From contig OZ316894.1 in assembly GCA_973895155.1 (NCBI GenBank), positions 5,890,001 through 5,954,000 of the forward strand: a DNA stretch of 64,000 nt, written 5' to 3'. Numbering within the stretch: position 1 is the first letter of the stretch; every line of letters begins with the position of its first letter. Position numbers and translations under genes: made by a program. Shown one piece after another: positions 33,700-46,013 of this stretch. This stretch comes from Marsupella aquatica (taxonomy: Eukaryota > Marchantiophyta). A model generated the notes under the pieces. It had not been told where the DNA came from and made no database searches. It saw nothing but the letters and a program-made list of their open reading frames with translations.

Positions 33700-35264
33700 C
33701 AATCAATCAATAAATCAATCAAATCAATCATGGTTGAGACAGAAATGTCGGTCGCTCAAACTCCAATGGCCATCGTGGGTCTCTGCCACTCCGTCTTCTT
33801 GACGCCACACGGTAATACCTTTCGTTTCTCAGATCCTTCCCCTCTCTCTCTGTCTCTCTCGCTTTTCGTTGCTGTTCTGATGCAAATCTACACTTCAGCT
33901 GATTCAGCTCCAACCCTCTCTCTGCTTACCGTGTTCGCTGTGACGGTCTCCGCTGTCTCTGCTCTGCCTGGATTACCATTTGGTCCTGTCTCTCCTCCAA
34001 TTCTGTGTCATCTACCTGCCATTTCCTCTCGTTCCCTCAGGAAGTACGCGTGTTTCCAGTTTCTTAATTCACTCAATTATCAGAGGTCTTGCCTTTCCGA
34101 ATCTGTCTATGTCCGCTACTGTCTGGGTTTTCTCTGCTGTTTTCTGTTTTCTGGTTGTCTCGTGATCTCTTTCTCTTTCACCTCTTTGAGCTCTGCTCCG
34201 ATTTCTCTCTGAATTTGATCGGCTCTCTGTAATTCTTGCTCTGGGTCTTTCCGCAGTCTTCCGCAGGTGATCCGGTCACTGATTGGGAATCGTGAGCAGC
34301 ACAGGTGGAGGAATGCAGATCTGGAGCAATGTGGGTTGGAGCAGTGAATGTGGCGGGAGTGCCCTTGTTTGTGACTTATTTGTGGCTGCGTGATTATGCG
34401 CAGACGGTGGAGGAAGAATGCAGATCTGGCGAAACTTGCAGGACCAGTTCTAATATTATACTAGTAAGGGTTTTAGGAATCTGAGGAACGAAAAGGTGGA
34501 AGTGGAGGTAGTCACCTTTCGAACAAAAGAGATCACCATGATTGTCGATGGCATTGTTGGGTTTTGTGGTGGACTATTATCCAATAGAAGTTAAATGGAA
34601 AAGACGGTGAGTTCATGATTCGTTGAACACCACTGGTGACCGCGCTTTTCTAGAGGTGTCATTGGCGATCTTGCTCGACAAGCGATCGTCATAGCGTGGG
34701 CTGGGAAGGAGGCGGTGTACTTGTTTGTCGCTCAAGAGACCCGAGTGGAGGTATGGGTGGTTGCTTTTAAGGCGGTCGAGTTGCTCAGTCATCACATCGG
34801 CCAGCAAGGAAGTCGTTGGCAAGCAAAGGCTTTTTAGGTTAATTGCAGAACAGGTGCCACTAAGAAATTCCATCACGTCCAAAGTTCCCGGCGTGGTTTC
34901 TTTTGCTGGACGCCATCCTGTGGCTGTATTGGCAGAACAGAACGTTGATAGGTAGAGCAGGGGGGACCGGAACAGGGGCTCCTTCAGGTCAATGGCAGAT
35001 CTTTGCCACTCCATGAGACAGATTGTAGGTGGACCAGAGTAGCGTAGGTTAATTGGGTCAAGTAGTACTCAGTCCATCATAGTGCGGCAGACACGACTTG
35101 AGAGGTCTTGGTGTGGTTCTTTTGAGGGAGAGCGCAGCAATGCTGTGGCTGCATTGGCAAGCAAGGAAGTAAGTTGGTAACAAGGCAGAGCAGAGTCTCG
35201 GTTAGGAGCAGTGCAGTTCAAGTGATCACCTAGAAAATAGAGCGCCCGCAGACATCCAGCCAGC
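33700..35264 (+). promoter_or_regulatory. Upstream region and probable 5' UTR of the EF-hand gene
   Basis: It begins with an AATC-rich microsatellite (33701-33730) and a strong CT-rich patch (33838-33870), typical of plant core promoters and 5' leaders. Open frames at 33730-34212 look like translated CT-rich leader, not protein. From 34860 to 35220 two diverged blocks share TGGTTTCTTTTG (TGGTTCTTTTG) and CTGTGGCTGTATTGGC (CTGTGGCTGCATTGGC), an old duplication about 230 bp apart. Splice-like sites exist near 34260, so a leader intron is possible. Confidence 0.4.
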
Positions 35265-36512
35265 ATGGTGAAGGCTGGGCCAGGCCTTCTTTACATCCTG
35301 CTCTTAGTTGCACTGATTTGTTTGTTCATCTTCTCCGACCAACCTTTTGAACACGAGGAGACAAGATTGTACCGCAGGCAAATGCCTGGAGGCAGAAAGT
35401 ACGGAGGAAGAGGGGCCAACAAGCACGAGACTCTTCCATTTGATCCTCTGATTGCAGCTGTTGAGCAGAGGCGTGAAGATAGAGAATGGGACCAGCAGTA
35501 TTGGACTCACCAGTACAGAGTTTGGGCAAACCAAGCTCAGCATTGGATGAGCAACCCCAACGTGGGCGACCATCAACCTCCCCAACAGCAGTACAGTGAA
35601 GTACCACCTGCAAGGGAGCCAGAGCCGCAGCCCAATCCTTGGGAGCACTTCAATTTCTCGGATTATAATTCAGAAGATTATGCTGGAGAAGATTACTTAA
35701 ACTCAGAGCAATTCAACATCACACATCGGTTGGAAGTGCTGTTTCCACAGATTGACACCGAACCCAAAGATGGGTTTGTGAGCTTGAACGAGCTTGAGCA
35801 TTGGCACAAGTTGTCAGCCCTAAGAGTCACAAATCACCGCACAGAGCGTGAGATGGAGACTCATGACATGAATCGGGATGGATTCATCTCGTTCAGTGAA
35901 TATCTCCCCCACTTTACGTTAGCTGAGATCGAAGCACACGAGATGGAAGTGGCTGGGGCAGGATGGTGGAAGGAGCAATTCGACAACGCAGATGAAGACG
36001 GGAATTCACTTCTCAATAGCACTGAGTTCCATGAATTCCTGCATCCAGAGGACAGCCAGGTCGAGAGGATTCACAGGTGGCTAATCCGGCAGGAACTCAA
36101 GGTTCGCTCCAAGGCTCAAGGTTTTAACTTGACGTGGGATGACTTTCATGAGAACGTGTTTGATGTGATTCGTGACTATGGAGCGGAGGAGTCTGCCTCT
36201 GAGCTCGCCCACCTGAATCCTTACCGAGACATGGAAGCGAGGAACCAGGTTCTCTCGAGGGCCAAGTTCAATGAGTTGGACACCGACAAGGATGGGTTCA
36301 TCACTGAAGATGAGGCTGAGCCTTTCATGAATAGACTGCGTCCCGGAGAGCTATACTATGCGAGAGTGCAAGCTGAAGAACTGATTGAACAAGCTGACGA
36401 TGACAAGGATGGCAGGCTCAGTCTCGATGAAATGTTGACACATCCATACGTCTTCTACAACACAGCTTATGACCATGGGAGCGATGCATACTCCCACGAC
36501 GAGTTCCGGTAG
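35265..36512 (+). CDS. Calumenin/reticulocalbin-like EF-hand protein, 415 aa
   Basis: A single exon with ATG at 35265. An N-terminal hydrophobic segment (residues ~8-23) is a signal peptide or type II anchor. A Pro/Gln-rich stretch (~103-125) separates the N-terminus from five or so EF-hand loops: DTEPKDGFVSLNE (~164), DMNRDGFISFSE (~201), DNADEDGNSLLNSTE (~240), DTDKDGFITEDE (~339) and DDDKDGRLSLDE (~378). Two N-glycosylation sequons (NIT ~151, NST ~251) fit a secretory-pathway lumenal protein. The C-terminus SHDEFR recalls the HDEF/HDEL-type retention signals of CREC proteins. The protein is expected to bind calcium in the ER or secretory pathway. The gene is convergent with the glutathione-transferase gene downstream. 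Intact, with no frame problems. Confidence 0.9.
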   Translation: MVKAGPGLLYILLLVALICLFIFSDQPFEHEETRLYRRQMPGGRKYGGRGANKHETLPFDPLIAAVEQRREDREWDQQYWTHQYRVWANQAQHWMSNPNVGDHQPPQQQYSEVPPAREPEPQPNPWEHFNFSDYNSEDYAGEDYLNSEQFNITHRLEVLFPQIDTEPKDGFVSLNELEHWHKLSALRVTNHRTEREMETHDMNRDGFISFSEYLPHFTLAEIEAHEMEVAGAGWWKEQFDNADEDGNSLLNSTEFHEFLHPEDSQVERIHRWLIRQELKVRSKAQGFNLTWDDFHENVFDVIRDYGAEESASELAHLNPYRDMEARNQVLSRAKFNELDTDKDGFITEDEAEPFMNRLRPGELYYARVQAEELIEQADDDKDGRLSLDEMLTHPYVFYNTAYDHGSDAYSHDEFR

Positions 36513-37788
36513 AGGCTTGCGCTTTGCTATACAGTTCAACTTATGTTGCAAATCTTACAATTGCTTGGACGTAGTGCACGCTCTGGAGCTCTCAGTCCCG
36601 AACCCTGCACTGGCAGGGTTTGGGACTCACCATGGATCTGTCCGTGCGGAATTCATTACTGGAGTAGGCGCCCATTCTTTAATCTTAAATTTCCCCTCCC
36701 CATTTTATAAGAAATTTGAAAGTAGGGGCTTTTGACTTAGTTCCAAACGTGTGTTCAGCTTAACTGAAGACAATTTTTTGGGGGTGGTTAGCAAAAACTC
36801 TCTACTTTGAAGACAGTTTGAAGAAGGGAACTGCCCCGGCTCACTTTCTGTGCTCCTAGACATGAAATTGAGTGACTTTGTGGAAACGGTGGAATCGAAA
36901 TAGAATAAGCACTTGGAGAGTTCAGCTAAGTTGTGACTTCCAGATGTAGAAGTTATTGTGGAACAGACTTCGCTACCTTTGTGGAAGGCAAATGGCCCAG
37001 TTGCTTCGTCATCCGAGAGCAGGAAGTGACCTGGTGCCCTGTTTTGATCTTCTAATGACAAAGTGATAACATGCGCTGTATAAGTCCCTGAATTAGATGC
37101 AGGGGGGTGCGGGTTGGTAGAGGATTGTCTCCAGAAAGCCGCAATAGAGGAATGCACATGTCCAATTTGCTGCTCTAAGCGACCGAGACACCTCCGGGGC
37201 TGTGCCATTTCCTTATGAAGGGGTTCAAGAGGGAGATGGTCATTTCATCAGTTTCAGAAGCAGTTGGAAACTGAAGATTTTGCAATGAGTTTGCCTTGGT
37301 AGAACACCAAATCTGAGTGACATGTGTTACAAGGCCCGCCAATTTCTGTTCTTGCAAGCCCTGCGGGGTCAAGCTCTCCTCTGCATCCTGGTTAAATCAC
37401 TTCTATAGTAGCTCTGTATTCTACATTACTTCTAAAATTTGGCAGGTTAGATTGCAAACATTCTATCAGGTTCTATTGAGCAGCGTTATCATTTGCATTT
37501 AAGAGTCCACGAGAAAGGGGGCAAAGGTGGTGGCCTCGGGTGGGGTGGGGTGGACCGCTCATTACAACTGGACGTCGCTTGACTGCGCTACACTTAACTT
37601 TTCTGCTGCGAGAAGGCTACATTTTCGTAACATACTCGTCACCCGATCTGGGTGAGAAGTAACAGCCGCAATGCTTTTGAGTAAGCCCAATCCACGAGAG
37701 ATAATATTACCCACCCGAATTTGAGCACATTCACAGACGTAAAACACTAGTTAAGGACATGAACCAGTCCTCGTAGTAGGCTCTAGGT
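36513..37788. other. Intergenic between convergent genes
   Basis: It holds the 3' UTRs of both convergent genes. A 167-codon open frame at 36705-37208 (-) is Ser/Thr-rich and unrecognised; it could be a small exon but nothing supports it strongly. G-rich sequence lies at 37517-37556. Confidence 0.4.
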
Positions 37789-40338
37789 TCAGTTAATGAC
37801 TGCTGCTTTAGCAACCTTGGATAATTTCTCACGGTTGTGCGGCAACATTAGAGCTGCTGGTTGTGAGCTTCTTGGTACAGCAGGGCAAATACTTCCTGGG
37901 TTCAAAGGAAATAAAACTCTGTAGTAACCATCCATTATTGCCTCCAAATCACATGTCGCAGCAACCTCAGGAATCTGCTCAACAGTCACGAGCCACAAGA
38001 AACATCCAGTTATTTTATATACATTCATTATGCCCGACATCCAATGATATCATCTGCAGAAGAATGGCAAGGTAATATTCTGCTACGAATTCCTGAAACA
38101 GTCACACGACCTAATAAAACAGACTGAACATAGACCTATCGTGTCCCTCTACACATAAATCCGAAGTCAGACTTGTAGCATTATGACATTGGAGACTGCT
38201 GTCAACATTGACAAGATCGGGTTGAAGACTGGCCACATCACAAGAGAAAGCACTAATCATAGAAAAGTTACGTCTCTGAATCAGAAATATAAACAACTGA
38301 GGGAAAACCTGATAGATGTCGCGCAAATAGCCGGACAAGTTAGGATACTCCACAACTTTCTGCTTAGTACATTTGAACAGCGTGTTGTAGACGGCATCAA
38401 ACCGATAGAGCGTGGTGAACAACCTTACATCCGCCAAAGTCAGGGAATCTCCACAAAGGTAACGAGATGACGCCAGATGCTCGTCAAGGATGTCCAGGGT
38501 GGTAAACAGGCTGTCAACAGCTCCTTCATAAGCCTTTTGCCCCTGCGCAAATCCACACCTTCCCGAACACAGCTTATTCAGGTCCAGATAGACGTCTGTA
38601 GTGAGTTGAGTTCAAGGCTCTGATTCCAGACCATACGTGCTCTTGATAAGGATCCAAAGCCATACACCAGGAGGATAACTCGTTGAATGAGAGATAATGT
38701 CTACTCCATCTTCCAGCTAGAAAATGACAGAGTACAGTTATTGTAATCTAGTGAAGTCAAGCATCCCTGCAAGACCTGCAAACTTCTAATCTGTAGGGAG
38801 CTTTACAAACCTGTAGACACCATTATTGACATTGTTGTAGATGATTCCGTTCCAACGATCGATGTCAACTTTCAAGGATGCAGGGGCTAAATCCAATCCA
38901 GGGCTGCTTGCCAAGTCATTGAAGCCCGAATTGAGAATTTCGATAATATCTGCACTCTCGTTGTTGACAACTTCTCTTTGCTCTTGATCCCACAACATCG
39001 GCACTGTTGCCCGACCCTCGTAGCCCCCATTCCTCCCTTTATATACATCCAGTAGTCGAGCTTTCCCATTGGCTTTATCTTTCGTTCCAGCATAACTTCC
39101 ATCTCCGCCTGCAGAATGGTCATACATTACGTGCGATGTCTTAGAAGCACACCAGAGAGCAACACAATTCTATAGAATCATGACGAAAACATGCACAGGT
39201 TCCCAATTTCTTTCCATCCCTCTGCCTTTGCGAGGGAAATTAACCCCAGAAGATGGAGAGGCCAGACACCTCTACATTTAATTGTAGGGGGCGAACACGT
39301 GTACCATCTATCTGACCAATAACACAGAAAGCCTTCAACTGTTCCAGATGAAAGAAATATGAACGTCTATTTGGGGAGCACTTGACGTAAACAATTTGTA
39401 AAGCTTTGAGACTTTAAGTGAACTATCCATTTGAGCACACCCGCCAAACTGAGATTTTGTCATTTCTACTTGAAGGCCCACTAGGATGCTCCAGTAAACA
39501 AATCTTAGAAAAATAAATCTAATGGGCAGTGATCGAATTCAAGTTCGCCAGAGAGGATTGGCGTGCAACTACTAGGACTTTGATAACCATAACTAGCCCA
39601 TTGCATTGATTTTTTTATCACCCTTCCTACCCTGTAACACGTTTCCAAAACGTTTTTCTGCAAAATTTTCTGAACAACATTTCTACAAACTTCCAAAATC
39701 TTCATTCCCAAGCTCGTAGAAGTTCTACATGAACAATTCAGAGCATCAAAGAGCTGAGGAAATTCAAACCTAAGTGAAGCGAATTCACGAAGCGCGAGCG
39801 AAATACCAGAATTCTGCGTTGCTGGCGAGAACTCCCATAGCCCGGAAGAGCCTGGAACAGCCACCGACACAGGCACAGCGTCCCCCAATCCCTTGAGCGA
39901 ATGCACAATCAGCGCCCTGTGTGCCCAAGGACAGGTAGTAGCAACGTACAGATGGAAATTCCCCGGCACAACCCTCTGAAGGGACCGTGCTCGGAACTGG
40001 CTCTGTGGGCGGTCATACTCTCCTTCGTTCCGGCTCGGAGCAAGCTGCCCCATCATGATCTGCCATCCGGAGCCCCATAGCTGCCTTGCAACGCCCACCA
40101 GCGCTCCTGGTGGCAATCCTCGTCCCCACAGAGCCTTTCCCAGCTGCTTCACAACATCGTCCGGAGCAGCAGCGCTCCCTCTGCAGGAAATTGGGCCTTG
40201 CCTTCTTCCACTCCTCCGATTTCCATACCCAGGACTGAAATTGACCGAGTCTGGCGATGGTGGTGAAGCTGAGGACTGTGGAACAGGCTGCCCTCTCAGA
40301 GCACTGCTGCTGCCGATTCGCAGGGCCTCCTGAGCCAT
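37789..40338 (-). CDS. Glutathionyl-hydroquinone reductase (Xi-class GST, ECM4-like), four exons, 421 aa
   Basis: Exons on the minus strand: 39807-40338, 38811-39108, 38309-38558, 37789-37974. Every junction preserves frame (for example [10 protein letters not shown] and VY-R-CGFAQ). The catalytic motif CPWAHR (Cys ~136) sits in the thioredoxin fold. VPMLWD and NNESADIIE bind glutathione. The C-terminal helical domain carries [34 protein letters not shown] and [18 protein letters not shown], all hallmarks of the Xi class, which reduces glutathionyl-quinones. The N-terminal ~55 residues are Ser/Arg/Pro-rich with few acids, so a plastid transit peptide is likely. The C-terminus is about 25 residues longer than the core family. 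The gene is intact. Confidence 0.92.
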
Positions 40339-40770
40339 AGCAAAATTCGGGTCGACAGGAGTAGACGCATAGCTTCAAACTCCTTATCGAGTTCAACACC
40401 ACTGCTTCGGGGTTTTCCTGTAGTGGTGACAATTACCCAAATTCCACCTCCATCAAAATCCTCTTGCCACATTTGGCTAAACTTGGTCACATGTATTGAG
40501 TCTCATAGCCTCACTAAAAACTTCAAAGTTGGGGATTATGGCTTTTGGCCATAGCTTTGTCACATGCTTTGGTAAAAGTTACCAGAAAAAAACTTACCTA
40601 GCCTATGAATAATGGATTATGAATTTGGTAGTCCATAACTTTTTCTGTCTCTAACCTTAACTACTAGGTTGAGGCATTGAATTTTGAGGTTTGAGACCCC
40701 CTAGTAGAATTTCATGGGTAAATGATTGAATAAGAGATGAGTTGGCCAAGTAAATGGCCAAATACAAGGT
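40339..40770. other. Upstream region of the glutathione-transferase gene
   Basis: Probable promoter and 5' UTR, AT-rich toward 40600. No gene is supported and no specific motif identified. Confidence 0.4.
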
Positions 40771-40983
40771 GAAACAGATCCTATTGTACATCCTGAGGTG
40801 CACATGGCTATGTCCCCGTGAGTTTTGTAACACATGTGGGGATAGCCTAGTAGCTTTTGAGCCTCCGTAAGTGATATGCTCTAACATGAAACAGACGGTA
40901 GAACTCCTTCTTGTCCATCCTGAAGTGCAAAATAATGGCTAAAGTCCCCGCGAGTTTTGTAACACTTGTGGGCATAACCTAGT
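40771..40983. repeat. 117-bp diverged tandem duplication
   Basis: Units at 40771 and 40888 share GAAACAGA, CATCCTGAGGTGCA (CATCCTGAAGTGCA), ATGGCTA, GTCCCCGTGAGTTTTGTAAC (GTCCCCGCGAGTTTTGTAAC) and a TGTGGGGATA-CCTAGT tail. Confidence 0.85.
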
Positions 40984-42788
40984 GTATACTCTTTAGCAAT
41001 GCAGGGCCGACCATCGTCTCAATTGGAGATTATGTCACAGTGGAGCTCACTATGTCAATCATTGTAACCTTAACACATCCTTTGGCGATAACTCCTATTT
41101 CTGGCTCAATCAGGTTATCTCTCTTCCATCTCAGCCTTCTCCGTTATGGAAAACTTGAATTGGCCAAACATTTTGGGATCTCATGGGCCAGTTTTGCACT
41201 AATTAATCCGTGGACCCCCATGTTATTCTAGAAACTAAAGCCTAGATGGACCTCCTAGTCTAAAGAAAACAAAATTCAAAAATGGACAAGTCAATGTTTG
41301 ACACTTGAAATAGTTGCCAAACTTACCAATACAACCATAATTAAGATCAGATACAAAACCAGCTTTTAGAACTAAATTTATCAATGTTAAGTTCATTAAA
41401 AAACTAAATAAATTCTAAAATTCATAATCTACTTAATACTTGATAAAATCTGTTAATTTTAGTTTCATTCTCATGAAAGGGGTCAACATTTCAGGGGTTG
41501 TACAACAAAGATTTCTATTCACGTTAGAGATTATGAAATCACGGGTAAAAATCTATTTTTCAAAATTACTTACTCAATTCTTATCGAATGGTGACAATGT
41601 TGAGCTCATTAGGATCGTCTCTTCAAAATCTTTCCAATGCCATATTATACGTGAGTTTTTATTATGATTTGACTCAACAATGTCAAATAAAAAATTGTTG
41701 TCGGGAAAATTTTATGTTTTGAATAAAATCAAAATGGAAATAACAGTTTTACTTCAAATTTTTTACATTCTTTTTTTCGGCATGGCGTCCCAATTTTTAC
41801 AACAAAGTTGCCACAAACACGAATGTAGAAGTTAATTTTATCCAAAAACAAGTCTCTTCCTGTTTGCGGCGTGCCATGATGAGGTGGTGCACTGTGGAGC
41901 CAGGAATTTTGGAAAGGACCTCTAATGGGGTCCATAATTAAGGGCTGATATTTGCCACATATTCTGGGTCTAGATAACCACAATGTAAACAGCTCTCCTT
42001 AAATCTAACTTCCCAGTTAAATCTAGGAAATTTACACAAGCTGAGGAGTATTCTCAGGATCTCCTTTTTGACAAAGGTAGCATTTGCCACCTTGGGCCAA
42101 TAAATTAAACAATCCTAGAGTATCCTGGTCTGCTTCTTGAATTGTGCTAAAAGTCTGGGGAAAAGGTTTTCTCCAAATACCCTGTTAACTAGCTTGTATG
42201 GATATGCAAAACGAAAGCTCTAGTATACACATAGATTGGTTCCAGAGACTCCAATGGACACCCTTAAACAGTTCTGGCCATATCCCTACTCAGAATTTTG
42301 CATTAAATGATTAATTCTCCAAAGAAGCTGGCTCTAATTGGTTCACATGAATATAAAACCAGCAGTGTGTGGGCCCAGGTCATTTTTGTTTTCCATTCCT
42401 CAATCAACAAGACAGACTAAATATCTACCACACTGCCAAAAAAAAGGCTCCCAACCAGGAGAAGCTATATCCCAGAATTCAGGAAGGAGACCCAAGTCAT
42501 TGCCCTTGGGGATTACATCTCATTATGGGTTACCCTACACATCTTGCACCCTTCCCTTCATCGTACAGGGTTGCTTGACCATTTTATATTCTACACTTCC
42601 TTTAATTAGGTCATCCACCTGCTTTTTCCCATACTCTTTGATTCCAAAATGAGGCTCAAAAGACCAAAATAACTGAAGAGTACAACAATTTGAGGGTTTG
42701 TCCTTCAGCCGGTTGTGCTTGAGGTTTACCCAATGGTCCCCCTACATGGGGGAAAAATTAGGTTCATGCAAAATTAGGTTCATGAATA
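40984..42788. other. AT-rich intergenic DNA, no supported gene
   Basis: Only short open frames. Texture suggests old decayed transposon sequence, but no domain or terminal structure could be identified. Confidence 0.45.
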
Positions 42789-43507
42789 ATTAGGTTCATG
42801 CAAAATGAAATGAAATTGTTTAGCCCAGGTAGACAAAGTGATGCTCCCAATATAGCATGTTCATCTTGGAACATGCTTCTTCTTTTTTGTCTGGTAGTGA
42901 AATGTAATTCATTTGATTTATTTTATGATAAAAGAAGTAAGTACATGTAAAGATATGCCAATAAATTAATATGTGTTCATTAAAAGTTAGTGACATAGTG
43001 CACATGCAAACAAAAGCACATTATGACCAAGAAAGTACAAAGTTATTAAAGAGTTGTGCATATACATGTTTTCACTTGCTTCTAGGTAATGACAATCAAC
43101 TCAATTAAAACCATAAATTTTGTAAAATAAACCATAAGGGAACTTAGTACACCAGATGTGTGTACATTATTCAGATTCATTTCTCTCACTCTCATGAGAA
43201 AAATAATAATTCACTAAAGAGTGATTGAAACAGAAAAATTAAACATTTATGAGGAGAGCCAAATACATTCAAAGTACTCTAAGTTCACTAAAACTAAAAG
43301 GGGTCCAAAAGTTAATTCAAAATCAAATTAATACAAATGATTCACCTTGTTAAGGCACATTAAAATCAAAATACTGAACACAAAATCTGAATAAGACAAA
43401 TCTGGAAGGTAGATTGACCATATAGTATAGCAGTTTCATAATTCTGATTAGGTTCATGCAAAATGAAATGAAATTGTTTAGCCAGGCCGACAAAGTGATG
43501 TTCCCAA
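42789..43507. repeat. 60-bp direct repeat pair flanking 600 bp of AT-rich DNA
   Basis: ATTAGGTTCATGCAAAATGA, continuing as AATGAAATTGTTTAGCC and GACAAAGTGATG-TCCCAA, occurs at 42789-42850 and 43447-43507 with few differences. Extra short copies of TTAGGTTCATG precede the first (about 42757-42790). The intervening 600 bp is strongly AT-rich and non-coding. Confidence 0.8.
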
Positions 43508-44267
43508 AGGGTGAGTGGGCTGCAAACCGGGCTGCAAAATATATTGTCTGGCTTCTGTGGGAAACTGAGGGTAAATTAAATTCCAGTTACTACAGCCTGA
43601 AATTATTGTAAGCCGAAATTGCTTTCAAAAATATGGTGTTTGTTGAAACAGGGCATTTTTTTAGTGCCAAATATTTGCCTGATTCCATCTGTCTAAGTAT
43701 ATGCCACTTTTGGCTAAAATTTTCTAGTAGTCATTAGCCAGTTTTCCAACCTAGCCACGTACCCCATTGGCCAGAATCTAATGGTTCTCCTTAAATCTAG
43801 GGGGATCTAATGGTAAAAATGAATCTGACTTGGAAAACTAGATACCGGATATTATTAGCTTACTTTTTCCCATTGCATAAGGTGACATTTGCCACACTGG
43901 CAAAGAAGAAAAACCTTGGTTGCAAACACGTGTTTCAGCTTTCTGTAAGCTGAATACCGTCAACTACTATACTACGGTTTCGATCCGGCCAAAAACTCTT
44001 AGTCAAATGCTTACAAACCTAAAAAGAGGGAACACAATCTAGCCGTCAAATATATTTCAAAGTTTTATCTATCACTGTTGGATGGTGTACAGCTGGGTGC
44101 CCGATAAAGGTCTATTATCTTGAGAGGGGGCTATGTATGCTAGCCTAATAGCCAAGGAATAACGGGGACTTTACAAGACGGTGGGACCATTCCTGTAATT
44201 GAAAAGGAGGGAACAATTGTAACGATGTGGTCAGATATTGTCCAGGGTTATTTGAGACTGTTGGATT
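43508..44267. other. Intergenic, no supported gene
   Basis: Nothing recognisable. The open frames abutting the N gap are artefacts of translating N. Confidence 0.5.
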
Positions 44268-44367
44268 NNNNNNNNNNNNNNNNNNNNNNNNNNNNNNNNN
44301 NNNNNNNNNNNNNNNNNNNNNNNNNNNNNNNNNNNNNNNNNNNNNNNNNNNNNNNNNNNNNNNNNNN
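44268..44367. other. Assembly gap of 100 N
   Basis: Exactly 100 consecutive N, the conventional size for a scaffold gap of unknown length. Distances across it are not reliable. Confidence 0.99.
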
Positions 44368-44682
44368 TGATCCCTCCAGGCAAAACCACCCAATCAAAGG
44401 AGAACAAGGAAAAACTGGAGACACACCTAGACCCTACACATTCGATACATTTGATCATGAGCAAGATCTCAAGCAAGAGAGAAGACTAGTAGACGAGATC
44501 ACTCCCCATAACAATCCATAGTAGACTTGACAAATGGGAATCAGTCTTTGTCATAGAATTACAACCCAAAATAGGGTCAACCACAAAACCCACAGTGATT
44601 GACTAATTGGTGTTTTTTCCTTTTGAAGGACAAATGCTAACTCCAAGATAACCAGTTATGGTGAACAGTGAGTATTGTCGAC

Positions 44683-45045
44683 TAAATCCCAAACAAAGCT
44701 CGCCTCTACTCTCCTCTCCTCTCCTCTCCTCTCCTCTCCTCTCCTCTCCTCGCACCTGAGAAACGTCGAGGTTGATTTCCTACTGTACATTGATTTGTCT
44801 GGTTCAGTTGTCGACAATCTTCAGCCCGAATTGGGAGCAGAAAGATCGCCTGTTTAATTGATGGCTCATGGCTCTTCGACCACAGCCCCAATCTGCTGGA
44901 GGATTAAATCCCAAACAAAGCTCTCCTCTCCTCTCACTTAGAAACTTCGAGGTTAATTTCCTACTTACTGTGCATTGATGCTTCTGCTTCAGTTTTCGAC
45001 TCTCTTCAACGCGAATTGGGAGCAGAAAAATCGCCTTTTGGACCT
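44683..45045. repeat. Diverged tandem duplication (about 220 bp) containing a CTCCT microsatellite
   Basis: AAATCCCAAACAAAGCTC begins both copies (about 44684 and 44906). Both continue with a CT-rich run, GTCGAGGTTGATTTCCTAC (TTCGAGGTTAATTTCCTAC), CATTGAT and GAATTGGGAGCAGAAA, ending with ATCGCCT. The first copy holds a CTCCT pentanucleotide run of about nine units (44708-44752); in the second it is much shorter. Unequal slippage after duplication is the likely cause. Confidence 0.85.
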
Positions 45046-46013
45046 TCGATTTGCTGCACTAACTGGAGAGCCAGCTACATGCGCCGCGGCAGCAGCAGCC
45101 ACGAACCGCAGCTCCCCCCCCCCACCGCAAATTGCCACTGCCATTGTCGACAACTAAAAGCCTTCGAATCAACCTTTTGCCTTGCAGCATGCTTGGATAC
45201 AGTATTGTCCCGTAGTGGAAGGTGGAGCAAATCACGGCGCGTACTAAAAATGGGGCGAAAGGAGTTGAAAATTATACCTTCTACAGATGGAAATCGTACA
45301 GGTCAATTTGTGCCCCTTGCAACTGTTGTAGCTCTTGCAGATGCTGTCCTCTGTTGGACCGTTCAAAGTTGTCCATATTCTCCCAGACTCGCAGCATTTC
45401 CTTCTACAAGTCACGAAAAAGGCAATTAATACTGTCGTTTGTGCATGAGACTATCGCCGGTAGCAATCGGTAGCTGCCGGTAGTGTTTTGAGTTTTGAAC
45501 AGTCTCCAACCATACCCTGGGAGTGAACAGTGTCTCACCGGATTCTGGGGAGACGCAGCGGGTCTGAAAGGTAGTTCGGGCAGATATCGGGTGCGGATGG
45601 CGTAGTTTGTTGTTTACCATCTGATGATGAGAACTGTTAGAGTGGACGGCCCTGATATGATTGGGAGATATCAACAGCCGAGATTGCAATACAAGACACT
45701 AAAGCAATCGACGGCCCACATTGTATTTCGTGACACAATCAACGTGCCACATACGCCACTCGTATTCCCGGGAGGCTTGTTGAAGAAGCCATCTCATATA
45801 CGGTCTGGATATTGCCCACATTGTGTATCAACGGCCCACATCTGCCAATGGGTTGGCGAATGACGGATGGTACGTAGCAATCACACATTTGAAATGTTTA
45901 CTGTTGCTAACGAGTTTAGGGCCGGAGAACAGAGTTTTGGTTCGCACATTTTTGAATTTTTGGAACACATTGCGAAGCGACATTGTGCATGTAGTGTGCT
46001 GCCAATTTGCACA

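Noticed and set aside
33730-34212. 160-codon Ser/Leu-rich open frame on +
   Set aside because: It translates a CT-rich leader upstream of the EF-hand gene; composition follows the nucleotide bias.
36705-37208. 167-codon open frame on - with Ser/Thr-rich composition
   Set aside because: Lies between two convergent genes, no recognised domain, and extension needs a frame change; left unannotated.
44145-44521. Open frames spanning the N gap
   Set aside because: Artefacts of translating N as X.
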